From positions 1,054,001-1,118,000 of the forward strand of contig NZ_QKNW01000001.1 of assembly GCF_009663395.1 (NCBI RefSeq): a stretch of 64,000 nt of DNA, read 5' to 3'. A program made the position numbers and the translations under genes. The notes under the pieces are model-generated. The model worked only from the letters and a program-made list of their open reading frames with translations, did no database searches and had not been told where the DNA came from. Below, in pieces: positions 44,340 to 53,588 of the stretch; position 1 is the stretch's first letter; the number at the start of each line of letters is the position of its first letter. The stretch is from Halosegnis longus. GTDB taxonomy: Archaea > Halobacteriota > Halobacteria > Halobacteriales > Haloarculaceae.

Positions 44340-44494
44340 GTTCGCCGGGTCGAGCGGGCCTGCCGCACGTCTGCGCCGTCGCGAATCTTGTCCTCACACT
44401 GCGGACAGACGCGCGGGGCGTCGACGCCGTTCGGTGTGAACACACGAGCGTACGCTGCCGTCACGAACGAACTGCAGTTCTGGCATTCCGGCAT
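44336..44494 (-). CDS. mini zinc-finger protein (DUF7563-like), copy 2
   Basis: 52 residues: MPECQNCSSFVTAAYARVF, then VCPQCEDKIRDG. Same two CxxC pairs and the shared sequence xARVFTxxG as the protein at 40169-40324; about 40% identical over the zinc ribbon. Chosen ATG 44494 matches the paralogue's start. A TATA-like GTTATTATG lies about 30 bases upstream on the minus strand. Confidence 0.75.
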   Translation of the reverse strand: MPECQNCSSFVTAAYARVFTPNGVDAPRVCPQCEDKIRDGADVRQARSTRRT

Positions 44495-44643
44495 GTGTGT
44501 AAACGAACAGCACAGTTCATAATAACGGTACTGTGTCAACTGGTACCACGATTCGTGGACGGCGGGACGACGGTTCCGGTCGTTTCACCGTATTTTATCA
44601 CCGATGACACAACGTTCATAGCTCGGTAGCCCCGTTTTGATGT

Positions 44644-45462
44644 ATGAACGAGTCTGTGGTGGGGAGGCTCACGGACCAAGCGACGTTCGCGGCGGCGGCG
44701 CAGGACCCCGGAACCCCGGAGTGGGTGCGAAATCACTGGGAGACGTTCGAGGAGAGCATGACCGGCGAGGTCGACGGCTCGCCGTTCCCGTGTTTCTTCG
44801 GCGCGGAGTCGGTCCGCCAGGGCGACCCGCTGTACACGGCCGTCGGGTCGATGTCCGACCCGGACGCGCTCCGGCAGTTGGGAACGACGCTGCTGGAGTA
44901 TCTCGACACGTGGGAAAATCACAGCGACCGGGCCTCGCTCGTCGCCGTGTTCCGCCCGCCCGCAGAGCCGTGGACCGAACGCGAGTACCACGAGGCGCTG
45001 TGGAACATCCTCCAGTTCCTCCACGTCCACGACCCGGAGCCGTGGCCGACAGGGATTCCGACCGACACCGATCACCCGGAGTGGGAGTTCTCCTTCGGCG
45101 GCGAGCCGATGTTTCCGACCTGTCGGGCCCCCTTCTACGAGGAGCGCCAGAGCCGCTACTGTCCGGTCGGACTCGAAATCACGTTCCAGCCGCGCGCGCT
45201 GTTCGAGAAGCTGAACGTGACCGCAGACCACCCGACCGGCGAGCAGGCGCGTGAACTCATCCAGCGCCGACTCGAGGAGTACGACGGCGTCGCCCCCCAC
45301 CGGTTCCTCGGCGACTGGGGCGTCGAGGGCGACCGCGAGTGGCACCAGTATATGCTCCCGGACGACGAGTCGCTCGCCCCCGATTCCCCGCCGATTCACA
45401 TCACGCGCGACCACCCGAAAGGCGAGCCAATCGAGCGCCCGGAGCGGGAGCTACTCGCATGA
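44644..45462 (+). CDS. YqcI/YcgG family protein
   Basis: 272 residues. Shows the family's early segment '[16 protein letters not shown]' and the central '[20 protein letters not shown]' followed by [11 protein letters not shown]. YqcI/YcgG proteins are about 250-280 residues and have no established reaction; some neighbour redox or metal genes. A TATA-like GTATTTTATCACC lies about 50 bases upstream. It overlaps the isochorismatase-family gene by four bases (ATGA), so the two are cotranscribed and coupled. Confidence 0.8.
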   Translation: MNESVVGRLTDQATFAAAAQDPGTPEWVRNHWETFEESMTGEVDGSPFPCFFGAESVRQGDPLYTAVGSMSDPDALRQLGTTLLEYLDTWENHSDRASLVAVFRPPAEPWTEREYHEALWNILQFLHVHDPEPWPTGIPTDTDHPEWEFSFGGEPMFPTCRAPFYEERQSRYCPVGLEITFQPRALFEKLNVTADHPTGEQARELIQRRLEEYDGVAPHRFLGDWGVEGDREWHQYMLPDDESLAPDSPPIHITRDHPKGEPIERPERELLA

Positions 45463-45995
45463 GCGTCCTGTTGCTCGTCGACCTCCAGACCGGCTTCGAC
45501 GAGCCGCGGTGGGGCGAGCGCAACAACCCCGACGCCGAGGCGCGCGCTCGCGAGCTGCTGACCGCGTGGCGCGAGCGCGGCGACCCCGTCGTCCACGCTC
45601 GCCACGACTCGACGGAACCGGACTCACCGCTTCGTAGCGATGCCTCGGGCTTCGCGTGGAAGGAGGGATTCGAACCCGAGGGCGAACACGTCGTCACCAA
45701 GCAGGCCAACAGCGCGTTCATCGGGACCGGGCTGGCCGAGTGGCTCCGCGAGCACGACGAGGAGTCCATCGTCATCGTCGGGCTGACGACCGACCACTGC
45801 GTCTCCACGACGGCCCGGATGGGGGAGAATCTCGGCTTCGACGTGCGGGTCGTGCGCGACGCGACGGCGACCCACGAGCGCGACCTCGACGGCGAGCGGT
45901 TCGACCCCGAGACGGTTCACCGGACCGCACTCGCACAGCTCTCGGGTGAGTTCGCAGACGTCGTGACGACCGAGTCGCTACTCCAGCCGCTCTAA
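45459..45995 (+). CDS. isochorismatase-family cysteine hydrolase
   Basis: 178 residues. Catalytic triad D8 ([12 protein letters not shown]), K81 ([12 protein letters not shown]) and C114 ([13 protein letters not shown]), with the cis-peptide region before the cysteine. Family members hydrolyse nicotinamide, isochorismate, N-carbamoyl amides or peroxyureidoacrylate; there is no metal-site pattern D-x-H-x-H of nicotinamidase, so another small amide is more likely. Translationally coupled to the YqcI/YcgG gene. Its last 18 bases overlap the convergent orc/cdc6 gene. Confidence 0.87.
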   Translation: MSVLLLVDLQTGFDEPRWGERNNPDAEARARELLTAWRERGDPVVHARHDSTEPDSPLRSDASGFAWKEGFEPEGEHVVTKQANSAFIGTGLAEWLREHDEESIVIVGLTTDHCVSTTARMGENLGFDVRVVRDATATHERDLDGERFDPETVHRTALAQLSGEFADVVTTESLLQPL

Positions 45996-47096
45996 GACGG
46001 CCTCGGCGTCGTAGGACGAGGAGAGTTCCCGCGAGCGACCGCGTCCCTCCACCTCGGCGTACTCGGCGTCGATGAGACCGAGCTGGTCGAGTTTGTTGAT
46101 AATCTCGGAGTAGCGGGTGTAGCCGAGGTCGGTGGCGTCGTGGAAGGGGTCGTACACGTCGCCGGCGCGCTTCCCGTCGTGTTCCGCGAGCGTGCGGAGG
46201 AACGCCTGTTCGGACTCCGAGAGCCCGCGCAGATGTCGCGAGAGGTGGACGTGTTTCGCCTTCTCGTACGCTTTCTCCACGTCCTCGACGCTCACCTCAG
46301 TGGAGCCGCGCATCTCGGCGTTGAGCCCGGCCCGCCGGAGGAGGTCGATACCCACCCGGAGGTCGCCCCCGGAGTCGGCGGTGCGTTCCGCGACGGCATC
46401 GAGAATCTGTGGACCGACCGCTCCGTCCACGAAGCCGCGTTCGACGCGCTCGCGAAGGATATCGACGATTTCCCGCTCGCCGTAGGTGTTGAAGTACACC
46501 TCCTCGGGCCGGAACACCGACTGGACGCGCCCGTCGAGGTCGGCGATTACGTCCAAATCGAGGTCGGAGGAGACGACGACGACGCCGATTTTCGCGCCCG
46601 ACTGCGCTTCGTGAGCGCGCAACAGCGAGTAGAGCGTCTCGGAGGCCTCGTTCTCGTAGAAGAGGTAGTTCACGTCGTCTAACGCGACGACGAGCACCTC
46701 GTCGTCCTCGACCAGTCGCTCGGTGATCTGGCCGAACAGCTTCTTGAACGAGATGCCCGAGGTCGGCGGCTCGTAGTCGAACAGCCCCTCGAAGACCCGC
46801 GAGAAGACGGAGTAGCGGGTCGCGTCCACCTGACAGTTGACCCGCACCGTCTGCACGTCCGAGACGCCCGCGAGTTCGTCGAACAGCTTCTGGACGGCGG
46901 TCGTCTTCCCCGTGCCCGGGGGACCGCGCGCGAGGACGTTCAGGGGGCGCGAGCCGCGGACGGCGGGCCGGAGCGCGTACTTCAGCGTCTCCATCTGCTC
47001 GCCGCGGTGTTGGAACGTCTCCGGGACGTACTCGAAATCGAAGACCGTCTCGTCGCGGAATACGGACTCGTCCCACCCGAGCATATCCCCGCTCAT
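45978..47096 (-). CDS. Orc1/Cdc6-family AAA+ protein, second copy
   Basis: 372 residues: AAA+ domain then winged helix (about 285-372). Walker [10 protein letters not shown] at 58-66; Walker B reads [11 protein letters not shown], with D140-D141 instead of the usual D-E; sensor 1 region VVVVSSDLD and '[15 protein letters not shown]' for the GxRxAxD/lid helix. It lacks the long acidic N-terminus and the insert of the Orc1 at 59910. No ORB array is adjacent. Haloarchaea carry several Orc1/Cdc6 copies, many not essential for initiation; this one may be regulatory. The ATG at 47096 sits in a short promoter region shared with no divergent gene. Confidence 0.9.
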   Translation of the reverse strand: MSGDMLGWDESVFRDETVFDFEYVPETFQHRGEQMETLKYALRPAVRGSRPLNVLARGPPGTGKTTAVQKLFDELAGVSDVQTVRVNCQVDATRYSVFSRVFEGLFDYEPPTSGISFKKLFGQITERLVEDDEVLVVALDDVNYLFYENEASETLYSLLRAHEAQSGAKIGVVVVSSDLDLDVIADLDGRVQSVFRPEEVYFNTYGEREIVDILRERVERGFVDGAVGPQILDAVAERTADSGGDLRVGIDLLRRAGLNAEMRGSTEVSVEDVEKAYEKAKHVHLSRHLRGLSESEQAFLRTLAEHDGKRAGDVYDPFHDATDLGYTRYSEIINKLDQLGLIDAEYAEVEGRGRSRELSSSYDAEAVLERLE

Positions 47097-47172
47097 TCTA
47101 CTTTCACCTCGCTACCCGGACATGATAAAGCTGTGGGCGGAGCGGGGAGTCGGTTCGCCGTCGCTGTGGCAG

Positions 47173-49143
47173 TCACTCGAACTTGTCCAGTAGGTCGTCG
47201 TAGAACATCTCACCCGAATCCTCCGCTAATTTCTCGACGATCAGCTCCGGGGTCGAGCGCGCGAGCTTGTTCTTGACGGGCGAGCGATTCACGCGGAGTT
47301 CCCCGTCCTCCAAGCCGACGGCCTCGATACCGTCGACCTGTACGTCGAACGCGCAGGCGTCGCGAATCTCGCCCGCGAGGTGGGAGACGAAGACGGCAGT
47401 CGAATCCGACTCGTGGAGCGCTTCGAGGATGCCGGCGATGATGAGCGCGCTCGCACCCGGCTCGGTGATGGATTCGAGTTCGTCCACGAGCACGAGGCGG
47501 GTGGCGTCGCCCGTCGCGAGGTCGCCGAACTCCCGGAGCGTGGACTCGAAGGCTCCCGCATCGAGGGTCCCCTGCGACTTGGCCTGATAGTGGAGCGCCT
47601 CGAACTGCTCGATTCGGACCTCGTCGGCGGGCACGGGCATCCCCATGTGTGCGAGCACGGCTACGAGCCCGACCAAATCGAGCGTCGAGGTCTTGCCGCC
47701 GGAATTGACACCCGAGAGCAGCGCGACCCCGCCGACGGCGTAATCGACCGGCTCCACGTCCTCGAAGGCCACGTCGAGCAGGGGCGACCGACCGCCCTCG
47801 ATGGCGACGCCGGAGCCACCCATCTCGGCGACGGTGCAGTCGTACCGGTCCGCGAAGCGGGCGACCGCGAGTTCCACGTCGAGTTCGAGCGCGGCGTCCA
47901 CGAGGTCGGCGGCCGGCTCACGGAGGTCGGCCAACTGCTCGGCGAGCTCCTGTTTGAGCCGGGTGGCGCGGCGGTCACGCTCGGCGGTGAGCTCCTCACG
48001 GAGTTTGCTCACGACGCGCTCGTCGTGCTCGACGGGGAAGGTGGGGTCGTCGGGGAAGGCGGTGCGGGCGCGGGCGGCGTGGTCAGAGAGCGAGAGGGTT
48101 TCGACCAGTTGGTCGCGGGCGGCCTCGATGGCGTCGCTGTACTCGTCGGCGAGTTCGCGGTCAAGCAAGGAGTCGACGCCGGCACCGCGTTCGACAAGCG
48201 AGAGCAAGTCCCCACCCTCGATGGTCACGTCCCGCTCCTCAATGGCCTCGCGGAGGCGGTCGTTGGCGGTGTTTTCGGCCATCGAGACGGCGGCGTCGAG
48301 GTCGTCGACGGCGACGGAGAGCCGGTCGAGTTCGTCGTCGTCGGCGACGGTCCCCTCCTCGGTGAGTCGCGAGAGGGCATCCTCGACGGTGTCGGTGTCG
48401 AGGGGCGCGTCGATGCCGGCGGCGTCGTGGACGCGTGCCGCAGCCCGGACGGAGTCGCGGTTGCGGGCGAAGAAGGCGAGTGCACGCTCGGGGACGACCG
48501 AGACGGGGTCGTCGAACGCGTCGGGTTCGACGCGCACGTCACCCTCCACCTCGATGCCGGCGAACGACTCGTCGAGCGCGATAACGGTCGCGTAGCCGCG
48601 CGCGAGTTCCGCTAAGTCGCGGGCGTCGTCAACGAGTTCGACGGAGAGTTCGGGGAAGGCGTCGCTCGCTCGCGAGTAGGTCTCGGCGTCGCTGGTGGCG
48701 AGACAGCGGTCACGCACGCGCACGTCACGCGGCTCTGCGAGCGGCGTCACGTCGGCGAGGGCGTCGGCCACCTCGGGTGTGGGGTCGCGGGCGAGCGCGC
48801 GGTCGGTGAACTCCCGGGTCTCGGCGAGGCGGCTCTCGCTCGCCGATGGGTAGAACGTTTCCAACCGCTTGGCGGCGTAGTCGGTGACGGTTTCGGCCTG
48901 CAACAGGGCGAGCGCGTCGTCGTAGAGTTCGCGGGCGCGGTCGGTTGCCAGGAAGTCGTCGGCGTCGCCGTGGCGGGCGCGGATGGCACCTCTGGCGATG
49001 CGGGCGGCCTGCCCCTCCGAGACCTGTGGTGCGCGGGCGATTGCGGCCACGTCGCCGCGTTCGAGGGCGGCTTCGGCGTCGTCGAGTTCGCGGAGCCGCG
49101 CGGCGGTCTTCGCTCCGACGCCGGGAACCGATTCCAACTCCAT
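47173..49143 (-). CDS. MutS-family ATPase with N-terminal helix-hairpin-helix
   Basis: 656 residues. N-terminal HhH-like segment MELESVPGVGAKTAARLREL, a long helical, acidic middle (coiled-coil-like levers and clamp, about 190-440), and the MutS ATPase at the end: Walker A LLSGVNSGGKTSTLDL (near 475), Walker B RLVLVDELESITEPG, and VFVSHLAGEIRD. There is no mismatch-binding N-terminal domain, so it is a MutS5/MutS2-like protein without Smr nuclease. Such proteins act in recombination rather than in mismatch recognition. Same strand as the Orc1/Cdc6 gene, 76 bases upstream of it. Confidence 0.88.
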   Translation of the reverse strand: MELESVPGVGAKTAARLRELDDAEAALERGDVAAIARAPQVSEGQAARIARGAIRARHGDADDFLATDRARELYDDALALLQAETVTDYAAKRLETFYPSASESRLAETREFTDRALARDPTPEVADALADVTPLAEPRDVRVRDRCLATSDAETYSRASDAFPELSVELVDDARDLAELARGYATVIALDESFAGIEVEGDVRVEPDAFDDPVSVVPERALAFFARNRDSVRAAARVHDAAGIDAPLDTDTVEDALSRLTEEGTVADDDELDRLSVAVDDLDAAVSMAENTANDRLREAIEERDVTIEGGDLLSLVERGAGVDSLLDRELADEYSDAIEAARDQLVETLSLSDHAARARTAFPDDPTFPVEHDERVVSKLREELTAERDRRATRLKQELAEQLADLREPAADLVDAALELDVELAVARFADRYDCTVAEMGGSGVAIEGGRSPLLDVAFEDVEPVDYAVGGVALLSGVNSGGKTSTLDLVGLVAVLAHMGMPVPADEVRIEQFEALHYQAKSQGTLDAGAFESTLREFGDLATGDATRLVLVDELESITEPGASALIIAGILEALHESDSTAVFVSHLAGEIRDACAFDVQVDGIEAVGLEDGELRVNRSPVKNKLARSTPELIVEKLAEDSGEMFYDDLLDKFE

Positions 49144-49233
49144 TGGCGGGTGTGACGGCCCCCGCGAGAAAAACCCTTAGTCCTCGTGGGCGTCCGTGCC
49201 GGGACCACAGCAAGCGGTCCGTCGACCCGACCG

Positions 49234-50040
49234 TCAGCGACGGAACACGTCGTAGCGTATCGTCACGAGCGGGACGCCACAGAGCCGGATGTACTGGCGG
49301 GCGACGGCGGCCGGCTCGCCGGGGGCCGGCTGGACCCGAAACCGCTGGTCTGCCGGGAGTGATATCGCCCCGACCGGCGTGGTGAGATACAGCCCGCCGT
49401 CCGGACAGTCGGTCGTGAGTTCGATTCCCGCGTCGTCGTTGTGGACGGCGAGCACCGTCGAGAGGTTCGCGCTCGGGAGCGGAACGGCGATGTCGACGCG
49501 GCGGTCGTCCTCGCGCTCGTAGCTGGCGTAGATGGCCGTGAAGACGCCGGTGCCGTCCGGCTCGGTCCGAATCCAGAGTCGCGGGGCCTCGCGCGGGTCG
49601 CGGCTCGCGGCCGGCTCGGCGAGGGTCGCGAGGTCGCTCTCGACGCGTTTCGCCGCGTCGCCTGGCCCGGGGAGATTTAGCTGTTCGACCCGGCTCGTCA
49701 GCCGGGAGGCGGCTCGTGCGCCGAGTCGGAACGGCCGATACCACGTCGCGTCGACCCGCATCTCGAACTCGCTCGTCTGTTCGTACAGCGCGCGCACGTC
49801 GGGGTGGACGCGGTCGGGGTCGAACGACTCGCTCTCGTACGCGTCGAGGGAACCCATCTCGCCGGGGACGGACGCCCCGCGGAGGTCGCGGCGGTCGGCC
49901 CAGTCGCCGCCGATGTAGCTGTCGCCGAGAATCGGGCTGAGGGGGACCTCGCGTGCGCGACGGCGAGCACGAATGAGGGCGACAATCCCGGCTACCGCGG
50001 CGAGGATCACGCCGGCGAGGAGGCGTCGAATGCGGGACAC
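49234..50040 (-). CDS. membrane-anchored haloarchaeal hypothetical protein
   Basis: 268 residues: one N-terminal membrane segment (RLLAGVILAAVAGIVALI), a basic stop-transfer (RARRRAREV), and a soluble domain of about 235 residues with beta-rich patterns (VDIAVPLPSANLSTVLAVHN, GGLYLTTPVGAISLP) and no catalytic motif I can name. The GTG at 50040 is the only start that keeps the anchor. It is divergent from ridA; 54 bases separate them. Unknown function. Confidence 0.7.
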   Translation of the reverse strand: MSRIRRLLAGVILAAVAGIVALIRARRRAREVPLSPILGDSYIGGDWADRRDLRGASVPGEMGSLDAYESESFDPDRVHPDVRALYEQTSEFEMRVDATWYRPFRLGARAASRLTSRVEQLNLPGPGDAAKRVESDLATLAEPAASRDPREAPRLWIRTEPDGTGVFTAIYASYEREDDRRVDIAVPLPSANLSTVLAVHNDDAGIELTTDCPDGGLYLTTPVGAISLPADQRFRVQPAPGEPAAVARQYIRLCGVPLVTIRYDVFRR

Positions 50041-50093
50041 GCCGGAGCTACGTCTCCACCGGAGTTAAGAGCGGGCCACGCCTGCCCCCGGAT

Positions 50094-50474
50094 ATGAAGA
50101 GAATCCTCCACACCGACGACGCGCCGGAAGCCGTCGGCGCGTACAGCCAAGCGACGACGAACGGCGACCTCGTCTTCACCGCCGGCCAGATTCCGCTCAC
50201 CCCCGACGGTGAGCTTCGCGACGAGGCGTCCGTGGCCGAGCAGACCGAACTCGCGCTCTCGAATCTGGAGGCCGTGCTGGCGGAGGCGGGCGCAGCGCCG
50301 ACGGACGTGCTGAAGACGACGGTGTTTCTCGCGGATATCGACGACTTCGACGAGATGAACGCGGCGTACGCAGAGTTCTTCGACTCGGAGCCGCCGGCGC
50401 GATCGGCGGTGCAGGCGGGCGCGCTTCCGAAGGGCGTGGCCGTCGAAATCGAGGCGGTCGCCAGCGTCGAGTAA
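50094..50474 (+). CDS. ridA: RidA-family reactive intermediate deaminase
   Basis: 126 residues, full-length RidA. It hydrolyses reactive enamines/imines (2-aminoacrylate, iminobutanoate) released by PLP enzymes such as the threonine dehydratase also encoded in this window. Signature 'ARSAVQAGALPKGVAVEIEA' near the C-terminus carries the conserved Arg and Glu; 'AYSQATTNGDLVFTAGQIPL' opens the fold. The stop overlaps the next gene's start (TAATG). Confidence 0.93.
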   Translation: MKRILHTDDAPEAVGAYSQATTNGDLVFTAGQIPLTPDGELRDEASVAEQTELALSNLEAVLAEAGAAPTDVLKTTVFLADIDDFDEMNAAYAEFFDSEPPARSAVQAGALPKGVAVEIEAVASVE

Positions 50475-50662
50475 TGGAGCCGGTCGTCCGGGAGAGCGCG
50501 CTGTGGGGAGTCACGAGCGGGCTGCTGTTCGTCGTGCTCGCGTTCGGCTACCGGCTGGCGACCGACGCCGACCTCTCGGTGCTGTTGGCGCTCGTCGTCG
50601 GATGCCTCGTCGGCACCACCACCGCGGGGCTGTCGTATCTCGTGGACAGACGCTTCCCGTGA
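50474..50662 (+). CDS. small two-segment membrane protein
   Basis: 62 residues with two hydrophobic segments (about 9-25 and 35-55) and a basic C-terminus (DRRFP). It starts one base inside the ridA stop, so it is translationally coupled. Similar tiny proteins following ridA occur in haloarchaea as far as I recall, but function is unknown. Confidence 0.65.
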   Translation: MEPVVRESALWGVTSGLLFVVLAFGYRLATDADLSVLLALVVGCLVGTTTAGLSYLVDRRFP

Positions 50663-50707
50663 CCGTCTCGAAACGCTTTACACGACGAACGGGGTAGGAA
50701 CGACCGG

Positions 50708-50788
50708 GCCGGGATGGCCGAGTGGTAAGGCGCACGCCTGGAAAGCGTGTTCCATTATGGATCCAGGGTTCAAATCCCTGTCCCGGCG
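50708..50788 (+). tRNA. tRNA-Ser (anticodon GGA)
   Basis: Folds as a class II tRNA: acceptor stem GCCGGGA / TCCCGGC with discriminator G, anticodon stem CACGC / GCGTG with loop CTGGAAA (anticodon GGA, reads UCC/UCU), long variable arm TTCCATTATGGAT, and T arm CAGGGTTCAAATCCCTG. CCA is not encoded. No intron. TATA-like CTTTACAC about 30 bases upstream. Confidence 0.96.
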
Positions 50789-51009
50789 TTTTCACCGACG
50801 AACTACGTCGAGAGCGGTTCGCTCGGCGTTCGCTGTGAGGAACCGTTCTGGAGTGTGTATGAGTATATAAACACTCGTTCGGATCCCGCAGTGGGTACGA
50901 TACGACACACCATACCAATGTATACGACAGTGAAGAAATCCGGTGTCTGCTGTCGGTTTTCTGGTGGTGACGGCTCCGCGTCACGCGGACGCCGGAGAGC
51001 CAACACCAT

Positions 51010-51021
51010 TATATTTATATA
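51010..51021 (+). promoter_or_regulatory. TATA box of the thermosome gene
   Basis: TATATTTATATA, 26-37 bases before the ATG at 51047, so the transcript is leaderless or has a leader of a few bases. Very AT-rich against a GC-rich background. A second TATA (GAGTATATAAACACTC near 50866) lies about 150 bases further upstream. Confidence 0.75.
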
Positions 51022-51046
51022 GAACCGTGAGCAATTCTCCAACCAC

Positions 51047-52714
51047 ATGAGTCAACAGCGAATGCAGGGCCAGCCGATGGTAATTCTCGGTGAGGACTCC
51101 CAGCGGATGAAAGACGAGGATGCGCAGGGACACAACATCTCGGCGGCACGCGCCGTCGCCGAGGCCGTGCGTTCGACCCTCGGTCCGAAGGGGATGGACA
51201 AGATGCTCGTCTCCTCGATGGGCGACGTGACCGTCACGAACGACGGCGTCACCATCCTCCAAGAGATGGACATCGACAACCCGACGGCCTCCATGATCGT
51301 CGAGGTCGCCGAGACACAGGAAGACGAGGCCGGCGACGGCACGACGACGGCCGTCGCGGTCGCGGGTGAACTCCTCAAGAACGCCGAGGACCTCCTCGAG
51401 CAGGATATCCACCCGACGGCCATCATCAAGGGGTTCCACCTCGCGAGCGAGCAGGCCCGCGAGGAAATCGGCAACCTCGCCGAGTCCGTCGACCCGACCG
51501 ACACCGAGCGGCTTCGCAAGGTCGCGGAGACCTCGATGACGGGCAAGGGCGCGGAACTCAACAAGGAGCTGCTCAGCCGGCTCATCGTCGAGGCCGTCGA
51601 GAGCGTCACCGTCGAGGCCGAGGACGGCAGCCACGTCGTCGACCTGGAGTACATCAACATCGAGACCCAGACCGGCCGTTCCGCCAGCGAGTCGGAACTC
51701 CTCAACGGCGCCGTCATCGACAAGGACCCCGTACAGGAGTCGATGCCGACGAACCTGACGGACGCGAAGGTGCTGCTCACGAACTCGCCCATCGAACTGG
51801 ACGAAACGGACGTGGACGCCGAGCTCCAGCTCGACTCCCCGGACCAGCTCCAGTCGTTCCTCGACAGCGAGGAAGAGCAGCTCCGCGCGAAGGTCGACGC
51901 CATCGCCGACACCGGCGCGGACGTGGTCTTCTGTCAGAAGGGCATCGACGACATGGCCCAACACTACCTCGCCAAGCGCGGCATCCTCGCCGTGCGCCGT
52001 GTCAAGAAGTCCGACATCGCCTTCCTGAAGGAGGTCACGGGCGCGAGCGTCGTCTCCGACATCGAGAACGCCACCGCCGACGCGCTCGGCACCGCCGACA
52101 TCTCGCGTGACGACGAGGACGAACTGTTCTACGTCGAGGGCGAGAACAGCCACGGCGTGACGCTCCTGCTTCGCGGCTCCACCGAGCACGTCGTCGACGA
52201 GCTCGAACGCGGTATCGGCGACGCGCTCGACGTGGTCGCGACGACCGTCTCCGACGGCCGCGTGCTGTCGGGCGGCGGCGCAGCGGAGGTCGAGGTCGCT
52301 TCCCGACTCCGCGACTACGCCGACTCCGTCGAGGGTCGCGAACAGCTCGCCGTCGAGGCGTTCGCCGACTCGCTCGAACTCATCCCGCGCGTGCTCGCCG
52401 ACAACTCCGGGCTCGACTCCATCGACACGCTCGTCGACCTGCGTGCGGCCCACGCAGACGGCGACGTGCACGCCGGACTCGACGTGTTCACCGGCGACGT
52501 GGTGAACACCTACGACGCCGGCGTCGTCGAGCCGGCCCACGCCAAGGAGCAGGCGATTTCGTCCGCCACCGAGGCCGCGAACCTCGTGCTCAAAATTGAC
52601 GATATCATCTCCGCCGGCGACCTCTCCACCGAGGGTGAGGAGGACGAAGGTGGTGCACCCGGCGGCATGGGTGGCGGCATGGGCGGTATGGGTGGCATGG
52701 GCGGCATGATGTAA
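51047..52714 (+). CDS. thermosome subunit (group II chaperonin)
   Basis: ATP-driven protein-folding chamber subunit (555 residues). Motifs: 'STLGPKGMDKMLVSSMGD', TVTNDGVTIL, the ATPase segment GDGTTTAVAVAGELL, 'GRVLSGGGAAEVEVASRL' and the C-terminal GGM repeat tail (GGMGGGMGGMGGMGGMM). Haloarchaea have two to three cct/ths genes; the numbering cannot be set here. The strong AT-rich promoter suggests abundant and heat-responsive expression. It ends at the left inverted-repeat arm, whose first bases CCCCACTTTTTGCAC hold a T run that may terminate it. Confidence 0.97.
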   Translation: MSQQRMQGQPMVILGEDSQRMKDEDAQGHNISAARAVAEAVRSTLGPKGMDKMLVSSMGDVTVTNDGVTILQEMDIDNPTASMIVEVAETQEDEAGDGTTTAVAVAGELLKNAEDLLEQDIHPTAIIKGFHLASEQAREEIGNLAESVDPTDTERLRKVAETSMTGKGAELNKELLSRLIVEAVESVTVEAEDGSHVVDLEYINIETQTGRSASESELLNGAVIDKDPVQESMPTNLTDAKVLLTNSPIELDETDVDAELQLDSPDQLQSFLDSEEEQLRAKVDAIADTGADVVFCQKGIDDMAQHYLAKRGILAVRRVKKSDIAFLKEVTGASVVSDIENATADALGTADISRDDEDELFYVEGENSHGVTLLLRGSTEHVVDELERGIGDALDVVATTVSDGRVLSGGGAAEVEVASRLRDYADSVEGREQLAVEAFADSLELIPRVLADNSGLDSIDTLVDLRAAHADGDVHAGLDVFTGDVVNTYDAGVVEPAHAKEQAISSATEAANLVLKIDDIISAGDLSTEGEEDEGGAPGGMGGGMGGMGGMGGMM

Positions 52715-52946
52715 CCCCACTTTTTGCACTTCCTTCGCGCGCTTGCAGCGCGCTCAGTCTCTGCTCACGGGCGCAATGCGCCCGTTCGCACGGCCTGCGG
52801 GAACTGCGTTCCCGCATCGAGGCAAAAACTGGTTGAAAATATGCGGTCGTGCTCCCGTCACGAGCCTCCCTGCGGTCGGCTCGTGGTGGTCCGCGCGCCC
52901 TACGGCTCACGCCTCCGGCGTTCGCCGCGTAGTTTCTTTCGATGCT
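52715..52946 (+). repeat. left arm of a 232-base inverted repeat
   Basis: Starts right after the thermosome stop with CCCCACTTTTTGCAC and is the inverted counterpart of 54603-54834. Positions 52758-52845 (88 bases) match the other arm exactly; the rest is about 80-85% alike. It contains several internal palindromes: GCGCGC-TTGCA-GCGCGC, GGGCGC-AAT-GCGCCC and GCGGGAAC-TGC-GTTCCCGC. Open frames in it are shadows shared by both arms. Looks like a dispersed palindromic element. Confidence 0.9.
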
Positions 52947-53009
52947 GACTGTACAGCAGCCGCGACGGCACAGCCACAGCAACGGCACAGCCACAGCGAC
53001 GACAAAATC

Positions 53010-53529
53010 CTACTCGGGAGCCTCGTACTCCTCGGCGAGCAGGCCGTATCGGAGCACGTCGATGCGCTCGCCGTCGACGAACGCCTCCTTTCGGCGGCGA
53101 CCCTCCTGCACGAACCCGACAGACTCCATCACGCCGGCCGAGGCGTCGTTCGTCGCGTACACGTCACCGGTGAGCTTCGCGACGCTCGCGGAAGGCGTGT
53201 TGTGCGAGTAGATGCAGCGCCTCGCTCGTGTAGCCGTTCCCCCAGTGTTCGGGGTCGAGATAGTAGCTGATGTTCGCAGCCCCCCACGTACCGGGGTCGT
53301 CCATCCCGACTGTGCCGATTCCTTCGCCGTCGAGACCGATGAGTAGCGTAGTGCCGTCGTCGTCGCTCGTAATCCACTCCTTTTCGTCGTGGAGGGCAAC
53401 CGGAGTCGTCATCCCGAGGTCCTGTCGGACGGCCGGCTGATTGACCAACTGCTGGATGGTCTCGGCGTCCGACTCCTCGATGACGTGGAGATCGATGCGG
53501 TCACCCTCGATGAACACGGGACCGGGCAT
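53010..53529 (-). pseudogene. GNAT acetyltransferase, frameshifted
   Basis: Two frames together make one RimJ/RimL-like N-acetyltransferase. The first (53529 down to 53164) begins MPGPVFIEGDRIDLHVIEES and includes ISYYLDPEHWGNGYTSEAL; it breaks in HAFRERREAHR. The second continues from about 53190 with KLTGDVYATNDASAGVMESV and GFVQEGRRRKEAFVDGERID to the end at 53010. A single +/-1 shift near 53180-53200 separates them; joined, the product is about 173 residues, normal for the family. TATA-like CTATATACC lies upstream. It lies inside the inverted-repeat islet. Confidence 0.8.
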
Positions 53530-53588
53530 ACCCTCGCTGGGACGCGGGCCGCAAAGAAGCTACTTCGAGTGTGGTACGCGAACGCACA

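Noticed and set aside
52743-53270. Open frame with the segment SLLTGAMRPFARPAGTAFP, also found on the other strand at 54590-54838
   Set aside because: It is the shadow of the inverted-repeat arms; the second copy is the same palindromic DNA read on the other strand, not a gene family.
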